From: Tetracladium setigerum
Taxonomy: Eukaryota > Ascomycota > Leotiomycetes > Helotiales
NCBI GenBank assembly: GCA_031472005.1
Contig: PZJY01000002.1
Span: 1,736,001-1,800,000, forward strand
Reading direction: 5' to 3'
Length of the DNA stretch: 64,000 nt
Shown here one piece after another: positions 1 through 11,685 of this stretch (positions are counted from its first letter, which is position 1; every line of letters starts with the position of its first letter). The notes beneath the pieces are model-generated. The model did not search any database. It was not told the origin of the DNA and saw only the letters and a list, made by a program, of their open reading frames with translations. The position numbers and the translations under genes were made by a program.

Positions 1-329
1 TTATAAGTATTTGGGGTGATATGAGCTCGATGGTAGACCTGTGGTAAAGAAACTCTGTAATCCTATAAAAGAGACTCGTTATAATCCATTCACTAGAGCG
101 ACGTCGCGAAGATATCTTTTTATTAGTGAGGGTTCTAGGTGTCCAGGAGTGACTAGAAAATATAACCTATAAGAAATTCAAAGGAATGATAAGTTGTGCA
201 CGGATACTATAAGGCCAAAATTTAAAGTACTTATTTATTTTTCCGGCACGTAGGGTTTTCCGTTATGCAGCGATGGACGTTACTCTTCAATTGAAAGTAA
301 AACCCCAAAGGCTCGTGGCAAGATCCTGT

Positions 330-1235
330 GGCTGCCACCACTAACAAAAAGCCCCAAACGCCAATGAACAATTCCCTTCTCTGATAATCGTACAAATGAC
401 AGGTTCCTCCTCAAACTGTGTTATAGGAATGTTGAGCCTCACACCCTTGGCCTTCTTGCCAGACTTCTTCTGTGTCTCCAGAGCCTCCTCAATCTGTCCA
501 TCAATAGAGGTCTAGTGATCGGCTATCTTCTTCTCCTGGTCCCTCTTGTGTGCGAAGCGAGCAGCAGCCTCTGCAGCTCTCTGATTTCTCTTCTCCACTC
601 GTTCCAGCCATGCGGCGCGTCCCCCTCCCAAGCAGCAGCTCTCTCCTCGCGCTTTGCCTGTCGTTGCTCGAAGGCAAGCTTGTTTACAGCAAAGAATCTA
701 TTATAGTAATTAATCTGCTGTACAAAGGTTTTGTTGTTAGTGCTTTGTCTTGTTGTGCTGATTTGAACCTGTGAGTATATACGCCACATTGTTGTACCTC
801 AAAAGAGATGCACACATAAATAGATCAATTGTTACTGAGTGTTATGTCTCCCCGAATTTACATTGAGTGTCGCAAAACAAGCTGTCAAGTTGACGCTTTT
901 TACATTAAGGATGGGGGATTTGTACTCGTGATAATAAAACCCGATTTTGTTGGAAACACACATCTTTTTTGGAGTGTCATTATTGGATTTACATGATCTA
1001 GAGATTGTGGTTTGCTACGCATGGGATTGTATTTGATTAATAGTAAAATGCTGAAACAGCACTCTTGTTTCTTGGGTTTAGGAGCTTGGAGGTTGGCTTC
1101 TTGTTGTTGTTCAAATGCGACTTTGTGGAGGTCGATGGCAATCTGGGCCAGGAGTTTGGAGTAGAAAAGACACAATTTCTCAACCTGGAATGCAAATACT
1201 TGATACTGTTTGGCTTGTGTGCTGAAAGTCACCAG
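330..1235 (-). pseudogene. Decayed coding remnants, probably transposon-derived
   Basis: Read on the minus strand, about 350-790 holds a charged, Arg/Lys/Glu/Ala-rich coding-like stretch that continues across a frame change (near 620-640) and an in-frame TAG (near 512). A second stretch at 900-1232 contains a Lys/Gln-rich segment. Neither is an intact gene. The basic, helical, low-complexity composition resembles C-terminal tails of fungal DNA-transposon or gag-type proteins, but no catalytic motif is visible, so assignment to a transposon is inference. The AT-rich, gene-poor surroundings fit an old, mutated insertion. No terminal repeats or target-site duplications were recognised. Confidence 0.35.
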
Positions 1236-1765
1236 CTATATCCCCAACAAAGAAGTGAAAGTGCAATGCTGTTCTGTGATCCGGATACCTCACTCCAATT
1301 TCAATTTGGAAGAATGAAGACTTGTCTGAAATAGCATTCTAATATCCAATCTCATTTTCAAGAAGAGGAAGGTTCAATTTCGGGTGAACTCTGAGAATTA
1401 TACCAACTTGGCATACTGTATATCCTCTTACGGGACTAAAACGTTGGTCACTACTCTCATTCCACGTCGTTGGCGAACCCGACAAAAGATTGGACATTTA
1501 CTTTAGACAACGAAAGTTTTTAAAGGTACAAATTTGCATTTAACATGGGATAACTAAGTCGCTATTGGTTAAGGATTTGACCACCCGATCCCTCTCATCT
1601 AAGAATGATCCGATGCTCGAACCCCCGTCACTCACTTCAATCCGACGACCCGAATGCAAACACTACCCTATCAGCAGAAAAACCCAAGCCCTGCACAGTG
1701 TGTAACCTTCTCAGTTAATTGTATACAAGATTATGCGCTGAGATCTGTTCCTGTGACAAACGACC
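1236..1765. other. Intergenic, no gene seen
   Basis: This AT-rich sequence precedes the stop codon of the WSC gene. No convincing coding region, tRNA or repeat is visible. It would hold the 3' UTR of the minus-strand WSC gene. Confidence 0.4.
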
Positions 1766-2535
1766 TTAATTCGTGTACTTGTAGACGTCAAGACGGAGAG
1801 GAGCTCCACAGTTGACCTTGCTATTGCCGGCGCAAGGCATATTGCACTGAGAGGATTCGACGGTGGTAACTCCTGAACCAACTTCCTTTCCACAGAAGCA
1901 TTCTCGGCCGTACTCGAGGCCGAAGACTCCCCAACCTGCGCAGATGGTTGCGCACATGTCACGTGTCATTCCGCTGTCGAATACGACAGCGCCCTTCAAA
2001 ACTCGACTGTTTGTGTTATCAATGACGCAGGTTCCAGTGCCGTACTTTGGAACAGGTGCAGCCGGAACTTGGCCGGTGCTGGACCTTTTGTACAAGCTCA
2101 TCCTACAAATAAGAAGTGTTAGCCTCGTATTGGAAGAATTTTGAAATGCCGACAAATGTGATCTTGGATCACATACTTTGGAGCATCACCGCAAGTCTGA
2201 CTAGTCTTTCCAGGGCACTGGTAAGCGCATTCCTTATCGTCTACAACAGTACCCGAGTTGATTTTGTCTCCACAGAAGCACTCCTTTCCGAACTCCATTC
2301 CAAAATATTGGAATCGTTGACATGCGATCGAACACTTCTCCGCCGTCATGATATCATCGAAATAAAAGCTTCCGGTCAAACCACGAGACTTAACAGCGTC
2401 GGTATAGCATCCTTGATAATCCCAGCCAGGGAGTTTCTGGACAGCACGGCTTTCGACAGATGCCATTGGTGATGCTTGGGTGAAAGTGGAGAGAGAGATG
2501 ACCGCCGAGGCGATGGTTGCAATCGAGAAACGCAT
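1766..2535 (-). CDS. Secreted protein with two WSC domains
   Basis: Two exons, 2535-2177 and 2102-1766, separated by a 74-bp intron (GTATGT donor, TAG acceptor), give 231 residues in one clean frame. The N-terminus is a typical signal peptide of about 21 residues (basic start, hydrophobic core, ending near TQAS). Two cysteine-rich WSC modules follow, one encoded mostly by each exon. Each has the family pattern of GCYTD- or GTCVIDN-like starts, the FGxExGxECFCG core and the final CPG/CAG...CG motif. WSC domains are known to bind carbohydrate, in wall sensors and in secreted fungal glycan-binding proteins. No transmembrane anchor or Ser/Thr-rich stalk is present, so a soluble extracellular or wall-bound lectin-like protein is more likely than a Wsc stress sensor. 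The two modules look like products of internal duplication. Confidence 0.85.
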
Positions 2536-4423
2536 TTTGAGAATGATTGATGTGTGATTGAGTAGTGAATGATTTGAGTGGTGTGCTGTGAATTTTTTTT
2601 GTTGTGGATGCAGTGATGATTGGGGGGTGGGGGGGGGGGGAGGAACAGAATTGAGCTGATCAGAGGACTCTTAATATACTTAATTATTCACAAATTCATC
2701 GAGATTAAGGTTAAGAGTTTTACGACAATGACAGTTCTCAAGAGTTAACCATGATCAACAAGGCCATGAACTACCAAAGGACCTTACCCATGATGAGTAT
2801 AGCTGGCGCCAGATGGCCATGGAGCACGCCAAGCACTTAGCAAGCAAGCTTGGGAACTCTTTTTAGCTGTCAATTGACGAGCTGAGAGTTCCATCAAATA
2901 AATCAAAAACAAATACCTTTGCGAAGACATATTAATCTTGCCGGCGGGGTACAAAAGTCCCTTAGCGAGAGTATGAGATGACTCCATCAAATGCATGCGG
3001 GTTCCACGTTGATGGGCAACTGCCGCTAGCTAGCGGGGCTAAAGCCATAGTGCTTAGCGAGAAAGCTTGATATGCCTTGGGCAAAATATGTCTTTCGCTA
3101 GCTTTAAATATTTAGTCTTGGCAAGTCTACACTTGCTCCAGGACCGAAGAAGATTACCTAGTTGAGCCCCATCAACAAAGGAAAAGTTGATCACGCTCTG
3201 TACTAAAATAAACTTCAACCAATAAATCCCGGCGATACTCCTTGGTTATTCCTGGTCTGCCGCTTCCGAATACCCCGATAATAGGGTGCGTAGTAGGCCG
3301 CTTGATGAGTGGTGGAAGAGTATTCATGGGAATTTTGCGAAGTCATCTGCAGTACTGCACTCGAGTATTGGAGACGGCAACACAAAATCTCATATTTCTT
3401 AGGAGGCACAGTGTCAAATATTTGAATTCGGATCATCACAGGTTTGACATGAGCAATCAGGACTGATTCTACTCTGTAACCTATGCAACCAACAATCAAC
3501 CACATGAATAATAATTCCTATATCGTAGTGCCAGGTGACCAGTGGGAAGGTTCAGATTCATACTCAGGCCCGGGAACCAATGCGCTGGTGCTTAGTCTGG
3601 TGACCTACAGAGCCATCAAATGCAGTGGAACACCAAAATCTGTCTGTGTCGGATCACGCTGATAATGGCGTGTATCGCGTAAACTTTGCCTCCAATTATT
3701 GGGTTAGCTGTGCAATCTTCCATTTCGTGAATGCGACTGTAAGGTAACTTCCATGGAAGTACCTCACTCTCCTACCGGCGAATTTTGTATGCGATTCGTG
3801 GCGGCAATTGGCCGCAAATGCAAACCCAAGCCCGAAGCAGACCGAGCGCGTGTGGTTCACAGCACGCCAGGAAGCTGGAGATCTTACCTTATTTACTATG
3901 TCCAGTAGAGCAGAGGATAGGCTTATCAGAATATTGTGCAATTTGATCCCAGTATAGCGAATGCTCACCATCGTTTACTTGGCCGCACTTGGCAAAGGCG
4001 AGGTCACTCGAAGAGTGCACATTACGACCTCGTAAAACTTGGCACTTTACCTATCGGGAAGGTAACAACTCCATCGAACCTGTAACCTCTAGCAGATCTG
4101 AAAACTTAAAATGGTACTGCAACCTGTTGCCCCTTGGGTTTTCTTGACCCTGAAAGGATGCCTACTGTCTCACCTTGGCCTCTCAATTAAGAAACTCGAT
4201 TCCAATCATGCACTGGATGATTGGTTCCCTCTAGGTCCATCTCATTCTTGAATTTTAAGACGTTATATCACGTTTTTTGCGAATAGATTGTACAATATGG
4301 CCAAGATCGGCAAAGCATTTCACCTTGAGTAGTGGTTATATTGTGGAGAGTGCCTTGCTTTTTGGAGAAGTGTTTAGCTTGAATTGCAGTGAACAATCAA
4401 GACAACGCCACACCGCAACAAAG
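2536..4423. other. Intergenic region between divergent WSC and permease genes
   Basis: No supported gene lies here; the ORFs are short and lack recognisable domains. The region carries both divergent promoters. A near-uninterrupted poly-G tract (about 2622-2642) lies just upstream of the WSC gene. A perfect 14-bp palindrome, CCGCTAGCTAGCGG, lies at about 3023-3036, within a stretch where short TTAGCGAG-like words recur (about 2961 and 3052). Confidence 0.5.
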
Positions 4424-6748
4424 ATGGGTATCGCTTCATTCTGGCAAGACGCCACGAAGTCAGGGCAACAATACCTGGCTACACAACATGCTGAGTCGGT
4501 AGAGTCAGTCGTTCGTGACGGTAATCTCGAGTTCACCAAGGAAACCGCCGGAAATGAGTCTCAACCATCCTACCAGGAAGCCTCTGGCGCTCCCGTCGAG
4601 AAGGAATCACCTCTTGGATATGACATCAACTGGTTCACGGTCATCTTTCTCAACGTTGGTCAAATGATTGGAACTGGTGTTTTCTCTACACGTATGCTCT
4701 CGCTTGGTCCTCGGGTGTTGAAAACGCAGTTGCTAACTTCATTCTAGCCGGTTCGATTCTCAGAGGTCTCGGTTCCGTCGGATTGAGCTTGTTCTTCTGG
4801 TTTATTGGTCTTCTGGTTGCAACTGCTGGATTTTCTACATACCTCGAACTTGCAGCTTATTTCCCCAACCGTTCTGGAGCACAAGTTGTGTATCTCGAGC
4901 AAGCATACCCTCGACCCAAGTACTTTTTCCCCACAGCATATGCCTTCTTGAACATTCTACTTGCATTCAGCAGTAGTAATGCAATTGGTAAGTCACTATC
5001 TTGTCTCAATCAATGCAATGGTGACTAATTGTCAAACAGTCTTGTCAACCTACACCTTTCTCATGGCCGGTGTCTCCAATCCCAGTGAATGGCAAGCTAA
5101 GGGTGTTGCAATTGCTGGATATACTCTTGCTACAATTGGTTAGTCTACAATCGCAGAAATTGCTCCTCATTACTAACTGAAAATCACAGTGGTCATTAGC
5201 TCCAACAAATGGTCTCTCCGTTTCTCCAACTTCATGGGCGTTGTCAAAATCCTCATTTTGGTATTGTAAGTCTTCCCTCCTACAGACCGGCCTCAAAACA
5301 GCAACTGATTCCCCCGCAGTATTAGCATAACTGGCTTTGTTGTTCTTGGAGGGGGAATCAAGACTATTCCTGATCCAGGAGCAAATTTCCGTGATGCTTT
5401 TTCAGGTACCACAGCGGATGCCTCCGGCGTCGTACGAGCTCTCGTCAGAGTAAATTACGCGTACGAAGGATGGTCCAATTCATTCAACATGGTTAATGAA
5501 ATCAAGGTTAGTCGGTCCTTGGTTATGATTTCATGACTCAACTGACCAAAATTAGAAACCGATCAAGACAATCCGTTGGGCAGGTGCTCTCTCGCTTGCA
5601 ATTGTCGCAGTTCTTTACATGCTCTGTAACATTGCGTACTTTGCCGCAGGTAATAATTGGTAACCATTCATCTGCTTGCCGCAATACTGACACCGAATTT
5701 TAGTTCCAAAGGAAGACGTCTTGAACTCGGGTACAAGAGTCGTCGCTCTTTTCTTTACAGCTGTCTTCGGTAAAAGTAATGGTGTTCGAGGGTTGAACTT
5801 TCTGATTCTTCTATCATCATTTGGCAACCTCGTGTCAAACTTGATTGGTGCTTCCCGTATTATTCGTGAATGTGGACGGTAAGCTCCTTTACACCTGGCA
5901 CTGAAATTTAGTAATTTAAACTAACACCGACACAGTCAAGGTGTACTCCCTTATCCAGGGTTCTGGGCCTCCACCCAACCTTTCGGAACGCCCCTCGGCC
6001 CATATGCCTTCAAATATGTTCTTACCCTGTTGATGATTCTCGCTCCTCCCTTCGGAGATGCTTTCGATTTCCGTAATACCTGCCAATCCCCTACTTTCTG
6101 CTTTGTACTAATATGAAGCAGTCATCGATTTGAAGTCTTATCCAGACGCCTTGTTCGCCGGCTTTGTCGCAGTGGGAGTTTTCCTTATCCGTCGCCAGCG
6201 CAAGCGCATCAATGCAGACAGACCCGAGTTCAAGGCATTTAGCGTCGTACTGTTCTTCTATATTGGAATTCAGATTATTCTACTCGTCATGCCAGTAAGT
6301 AGTCTTCTTTGCTATTCATGAGGGGAATAGCGCTAACATTTATCTCGCAGTGGGTTCCTCCTGTCGGTGGTATTTATGCAGGAAGTGTTAGCTTCTTCTA
6401 CGCAACATATGCCCTTACTGGTCTTGGAATGTAAGCTTGCTCCAACTCTTCTTTGCTGTATTTTACTGACAAATCTTCAGTCTTGCGGCCTGTGGTGTCT
6501 ACTACTGGGTATGGACAAAAGTCCTCCCAAAGCGAGGAAACTATACCATTCGTCAAACCATTCTCGTCTTGGACAATGGCGCCACAACTCACAAGTTGAA
6601 CAAAGTGCCCAACTCCGAGCTCGAGGAGTGGGATGCTAAGCACGATGTCGTCGGCAAGGAAATTGCGACCGGAGTGGAGTCGACCAGTGGCAGTGACAAA
6701 GATGGTGTTCTTCGTCAGCGAGTTGTGGAGGAGAAGCAAGACGTATAG
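4424..6748 (+). CDS. Mup1-type high-affinity methionine/amino-acid permease
   Basis: Eleven exons (4424-4691, 4748-4987, 5040-5138, 5190-5265, 5320-5506, 5556-5649, 5704-5878, 5936-6072, 6122-6294, 6351-6430, 6481-6748) sum to 1797 nt, giving 598 residues with all codon phases consistent. After a hydrophilic N-tail of about 65 residues comes the first membrane segment with the diagnostic GQMIGTGVFSTPGSI motif, spanning the first intron. This motif is characteristic of the LAT/YAT amino-acid permease family of the APC superfamily and closest to yeast Mup1/Mup3. About twelve hydrophobic segments follow, then a charged C-tail of about 80 residues suited to ubiquitin-dependent turnover. The expected role is plasma-membrane uptake of methionine, possibly cysteine, by proton symport. 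Substrate is inferred from family resemblance. The ATG at 4424 was chosen because the upstream in-frame extension is not protein-like. Confidence 0.87.
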
Positions 6749-7643
6749 ACTATGAGGACAAGAAGTGATGTGTGAAGTAGACTAGGGGATGGTTACGTTC
6801 GCTTACTGTGGTTGATTATACGCCTCGCAGGCGCAGATATGGCCTCTCGGATACAAGAGAGAGTTGCAAATTCTGCGTTGACAAGCTGCACGTCGAATAG
6901 CTAGAGATCATTTAGCTATACGTGCCAAGGCGCTATGTTCAACATTTGTTTAATAATTAATACACTTATATCCCAATGAGATATCCCAGTAGGAGTAAAC
7001 TCGTTTTTAAGCTTGCCTTTCAATATATTCTCGGAATTTAAAGTGCCCAGTGCACTCGCGGTGGAAGTCACTTCCAGCACTGACAATCGTTGGTGGGCTT
7101 TGGAAGTGGGAACCGTTTGTAGAAGAAGCGACATGGAATGATTCCGACTTATTTTCTAGATCTCTTCATTCTGTCAACTTTCATAACGCATGTATGCCGG
7201 TGGCAAGATACTGAAGTGTTGTGTTGATGCTTCCTTCGCTAGTGGTCGCCAACGACGCCAAGCACAACCCCGCGATCGTGTACGCACCCCCACTACAACT
7301 AGCACAACAATAACAATCACAAATTGAACAACATGCAAGGACCAAAGAGGAATATTTTGTTCGCGGCGAATATGTGATAGCTATAACTAAATACTCGAAA
7401 TCAATCAAGAATGTTTTCTATGCGCGCTGACGAATGAAAATCAGTCTATCAAGTCTAATTCCAATTCCGGGAACCATGTGCTCTGGTGTTCTACTGTAGG
7501 AAAAACCTCTCGACGTTATCTAATCATTGCATTTGGTATGTCGAATGTAAACCAGTGCGTAGAGTAGATAGTAGATAAGGGACAAATAAGTCCTCAACCT
7601 CTAGTCAGGCTAAAGCGCCGAGCTTCGCAATAGGGCTATTTCT
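6749..7643. other. Convergent intergenic region, no gene seen
   Basis: This stretch lies between the 3' ends of the permease and the 2EXR gene. It is AT-rich with several TTTAATAATTAAT-like words (about 6948-6960) suitable for 3'-end formation. The short minus-strand ORFs have no recognisable features and are treated as chance. Confidence 0.5.
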
Positions 7644-8967
7644 TTAGTCAATATTCATATCTCGACGTGACTTTCTAAAGGTAGTACTTACAATTGCATC
7701 CATGAGCATAGCCTTGGCACGAGCAACACTACGTTTACGACCGCAAATCCCTATCTCGCTATCAATCTCGAACATGCCATCTCCATGGGGACCATAGAAG
7801 AGGACCTCGCCTTCAAATCTGCGTAAAAGGTTTAAAATCATTCCATCTCCAAATTGATGGTCAAATTCGAATAACAGACCCTCCGTCCCGTGAATCGTCA
7901 CAGCATCGTATGCTCTATCTTCAGGTCCCACAACTCGAGGAGAAAAGCTCAGGAAGCTAATGTCTGGCATTTTTTCGCCTACCCACTTAGTTTCACCGAC
8001 CCCTAGAACTGGTAAGCAGTTATCAAATTCCAATGAGGGGTATATCTACCAGCCAAACCAAACCCGTTTTTGAGGTCATTAAGTTTCCATTCCTCGATAT
8101 GACGAAAACGAACTTCACTCTCCGTCAGTCCGTCGTTGGTAGCCGGTCGGAAAGACACCGATGCATCGAGATCGCCGTCAGTAGGTTGCCAAAGGAGAGA
8201 TTCCACGACATATGCAATCTCCTTCAGATTTCTGAAGCCGGGCCACGCCCAACCCTGCCCTTGTGCAACCTCTTCATCAATACCGTGAAGAGCTTGTAAG
8301 ATGTCCACGCCACCTTTTATTCCGTATCCCACGGCTGTATCCGAGTCCTCCCCGATCCAACTACAGCAATCCGTCAAACGAAGGCTGCACCAAACGGCCA
8401 CATTTTGAATGTTCCGATTCAACCGAGAGAGGTAAATGATCGAGGAAACACAAGTTTTCTTGCCAAAGTAGACAAAGTCCACGACTGGGTTGAAGTAGAT
8501 CGGGTGAAATCTAGCACCATCGTTTTGTACGTTGAAGGACATGACCTCGTAGTGGCGAAGTGCTTCGGTTCTCGAGCCGTGACATGTATGGATGAGAGCA
8601 GGGATTTTGATGGAACCGTTGCATACACAAAGGACTTCATGTAAGCCACTAGGAATGTTGTCGTCTATAGGACCATGCTCGAGTTCGATGATCCGACCAT
8701 CGTGATTTGCCGCGAATCCCCAGACTTTCTTTTGGAGTTCGCTGGGAAGGTCGCTGAACAGGTGGAATTCCGTTAGGATTTTACTATAAAGCATCAGGTT
8801 CTGACCTTTCAACATGTGGATGTGCACACTTACAGTCCTTTGACTTCGAGCGAATCCAACGACTGGTTGTTGAATAAGGCGACAAGGGGATTCACATCTT
8901 CTTCGGCACTATCTCGAGTTGAGGGCAATGAGATGCAAGAGCCGTAGAACGCCATTGTCAGCGGCAT
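7644..8967 (-). CDS. 2EXR-domain (F-box-like) protein of unknown function
   Basis: Three exons (8967-8834, 8783-8050, 8008-7644) total 1233 nt, giving 410 residues. The first intron (50 bp, GTAAGT/TATAG) joins the short first exon to the sequence beginning KILTEFHLFSDLPSELQKKVW. This matches the 2EXR domain: a hydrophobic F..F..LP.EL...IW start, then a conserved PALIHTCHGSRTEAL-type helix and a YFNPVVDFVYF strand. 2EXR proteins are abundant in filamentous ascomycetes and their function is unknown; the domain is remotely F-box-like. The second intron is only 41 bp and less certain. A 3' alternative exists: a GTAAGT at about 7691 could splice out the last coding bases and replace the final residues. 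ATG 8967 is preferred over an upstream ATG at 9129 because the extra stretch looks non-coding. Confidence 0.72.
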
Positions 8968-10071
8968 TTTCAAACTTTTTGTTTTAATATTTGGAAGAGT
9001 TCTTGGAGAAACCACAGCGACAGCGTTCACTTTGGATTTTAACCCAGGAAAAGCCGATGAATTAAAGCCGATGAATTTAAATCCTGTCAAAAACAAGTCA
9101 TTGATAGATCGACAGGAAGAAAACTTCAAAACTGACCAGTGGATTTCTGCGAGGGCCGGCTTGCTTTGTGCGATTTGTTCTGGAAGGTAATGTTATCTCA
9201 GACAGTATAAGTGCAGAAGCCCAAGGCCAGAAGACCCTAGAACAAGAATACAAGGAGTGATCTCAACCGAGTTGTTTGCAGATGTCGTTGTTTGGAGTCT
9301 GTAGTGCTGAGTGTAGAAGGTCGTCAATTTCAAACTTGAAGCAAGGCTACGACGCCATCAAAGCGGAGCTAATTCATTATCTATTCACATCTTATCTTAG
9401 ATAACTCACTTTTCATACCAGTCTAACGCAGTGAATGTCATCTGCTTGTAGCGTTAAAGCGAATTGTCTTTCTGCACGGGGCTCTCTATTCTGAACTGCA
9501 CCACAACAACCTTAGCTGGTTTGTAACAGTTTCTTTAGTGAAGAGTTTTTTTCAATCAAGCGTTTACAAAATTAAGGCAAATTGAGTACTCTTTGACAGT
9601 AGTCTTTGACCACTCCAGATAATGACCAACATGTGGTTTCCAGGTCTGGCTACAGTATCACTTCTTCTATTGTACCTTTGATCATTTGCAAGTTGCATTT
9701 CGCAATTACGAAACAAGGCCCCGAATTAGAGGCCCACTATTGCGCATTTAAGGTCTCAAAATAGCTAATCATATTGGATTATTTGACCTGCTGTTATATC
9801 AACAATACTGTTGATGTTGAGAAAGCGGGATGTTGTGACATGGTCAGTCACGTGGCCATATTTCACATATGTCGTCCTTTCCTTCTGTTCTCATCTTTGA
9901 CACGCATTTAGTGCTTAAGAAAAACCACTGTCAAAGGTTCTGGGGATTTTTCAAATTGTTTGCTATCACACCCCAAAGCATAAGCCATTTATGCACAGCT
10001 AAAAATATATAGATGAGTCTGTACCACGATTCTGACAATCACAAGGACACTTCGATCGTCCTACCAGCAGA
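8968..10071. other. Divergent promoter region between the 2EXR and GS-like genes
   Basis: No gene is supported here. The right end looks like a promoter, with a TATA-like AAAATATATAG at about 10002-10012, some 60 bp upstream of the GS-like ATG. The rest is AT-rich without obvious repeats. Confidence 0.45.
10005..10012 (+). promoter_or_regulatory. TATA-like element of the GS-like gene
   Basis: A TATATAG-type sequence lies about 60 bp before the ATG at 10072, on the coding side. The position is plausible for a core promoter. No transcription start can be seen directly. Confidence 0.35.
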
Positions 10072-11685
10072 ATGAGCAACATACAAAGAGCTTCCTCCCT
10101 GGGAATCTTCCTGCCCGACTATTCCTCCCAGATTGATTCCTCTATTAGACGAATGAGCTACGAGGCTAGAAAATCAACCATGGAAGATTCCGTCGAAGAA
10201 ATCCAAGAGAGAACGATTATCGAAAACGATGCCCATCCCCTACACGAACTAGGACATTGCCAATACACATCCCAGCTTCCTTCCATCGCTGCTGAAGTCA
10301 ATGACCCTTATACTGTCGATATCTCTTCCTCGTCACCACAATGCCCTGTAAAATCAACTCTCGCCAAGTTCCTGGAAGACCATCCGACAACCAAGTACCT
10401 TCGCCTGCAGTACCTGGACTACACAGCAACACTACGACTTTGAATTATTCCCATCAAGCGGGTTCTCCAAATTCTTGATGTCAACACAAACTTGCCAATC
10501 GGAATTGCCTCTGCGGCTCTCACTGTGCTTCAAAACGACACCCCGAAAGAAGGCGGAGCATGTGCCGTTGGAGAGTATAAATTACAGGCTGACTTTGCCT
10601 CATTGCGAGCAGGTCCTTCCCAGGGATACGCATCTGTTCCGTGTGACTTCAAAAACAAGGATTTCACCGACGTTGCGGAATGCCCGCGAACTGTGTGCCA
10701 CCGTGCCATTGACAATGCAAAGTTACACGGCTTGCAATTTCTTCTAGGGTTTGAAGTTGAAATTGTCTTCTTCTCCTTCGACGAAGGTTCCGGCAAATAT
10801 ATCGTCCCGACTGGGTTTGGGAGGAGTCGCTCGTGGGGATCTTCCCGTACTTTCAACTACCCACTTCCTCTGAAGCTGGTGAACGATATTTACGAATCTC
10901 TCTCAGTCGCTGGAATTCAACTCGAATACTTTCACTCAGAGAGCGCCAGTGGCCAATTCGAATTCGTTCTCCCGCCATTTCCACCCCTCAAGGCTATCGA
11001 TACCCTGATTCAAGCACGTCAGATCATCGTTTCCGTTGCCCAGAAGCACGATTTACGAGCGAGCTTGCTTCCCAAGCCATTTCCGATGCAGCCAGGAATG
11101 GCAGCCCATGTTCACACCTCTCTTCTCACACCAGAGACTGATCAAGGAAACCTTGTGGAACGATACAAATCCTTCTATGCCGGTCTACTATCTCATCTTA
11201 ACACCATCCTTGCATTCTCCTACCCACAGGCTGCAAGCTACGATCGATTGAGGGATTCTGCTTGGGCAGGAGGTACATATGTATGTCGGGGAAGTCAAAA
11301 CCGCGAAACGCCACTCCGCAAAATAGACGGTTCACACTAGGAGATCAGGGTTCTTGACGGGCTAGCTAATCCCTACTTTGCCATTGCTGCGATCATCGCG
11401 GCTGGTACACAAGGAGTCATAGATAATGCGTTGCTGATGATTGGAGATTGTCAAGATGACCCAAGCCATTTGACCTCAGAGGAGAGACTGTCGCTCAGTA
11501 TCGTCAAGAAGTTGCCACAAGATCTGAAGGAGAGCTTGGAGGCACTTTCTAACGATACCACGTTGAAGGAGCTGCTGGGAAATGCTTTTGTTGAGAGGTA
11601 TTTGATTGTGAAGCGGGCTGAAGCCAAGATGTTGGACGAGATGACTGCGGATGAGAGAAGAGAGTGGATTATTGAGAGATATTAG
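10072..11685 (+). pseudogene. Glutamine-synthetase-like gene with two in-frame stop codons
   Basis: One frame of 538 codons runs through the whole interval without introns, broken by TGA at 10441-10443 and TAG at 11338-11340. Protein similarity continues across both stops. The N-terminal part carries the KYLRLQYLDYTATLR segment. The middle part has GFEVEIVFF, a SASGQFEFVLPP-type metal/glutamate region, the LLPKPFP loop and the AAHVHTSL metal-binding motif. NRETPLRKIDGSH leads straight into EIRVLDGLANPYFA on the far side of the TAG. These are hallmarks of the GS catalytic domain in prokaryote-type/FluG-like fungal enzymes. The TGA sits where Arg is expected (CGA to TGA) and the TAG where Trp is expected (TGG to TAG). 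Both are C-to-T-type transitions. No frameshift is present. The gene is probably inactive, and recently so, because the rest of the frame is intact. Confidence 0.8.

Noticed and set aside
1600..1645. A tRNA T-arm-like GGTTCGAGC word on the minus strand
   Set aside because: The flanking bases do not pair into a T stem, and no acceptor stem or anticodon arm could be drawn around it.
11281..11340. Treating the TAG in the GS-like gene as the end of a real intron
   Set aside because: The 60 bp encode the conserved NRETPLR region of glutamine synthetases and no branch-point motif is visible, so it is coding sequence with a nonsense change. The possibility is kept as a finding only.
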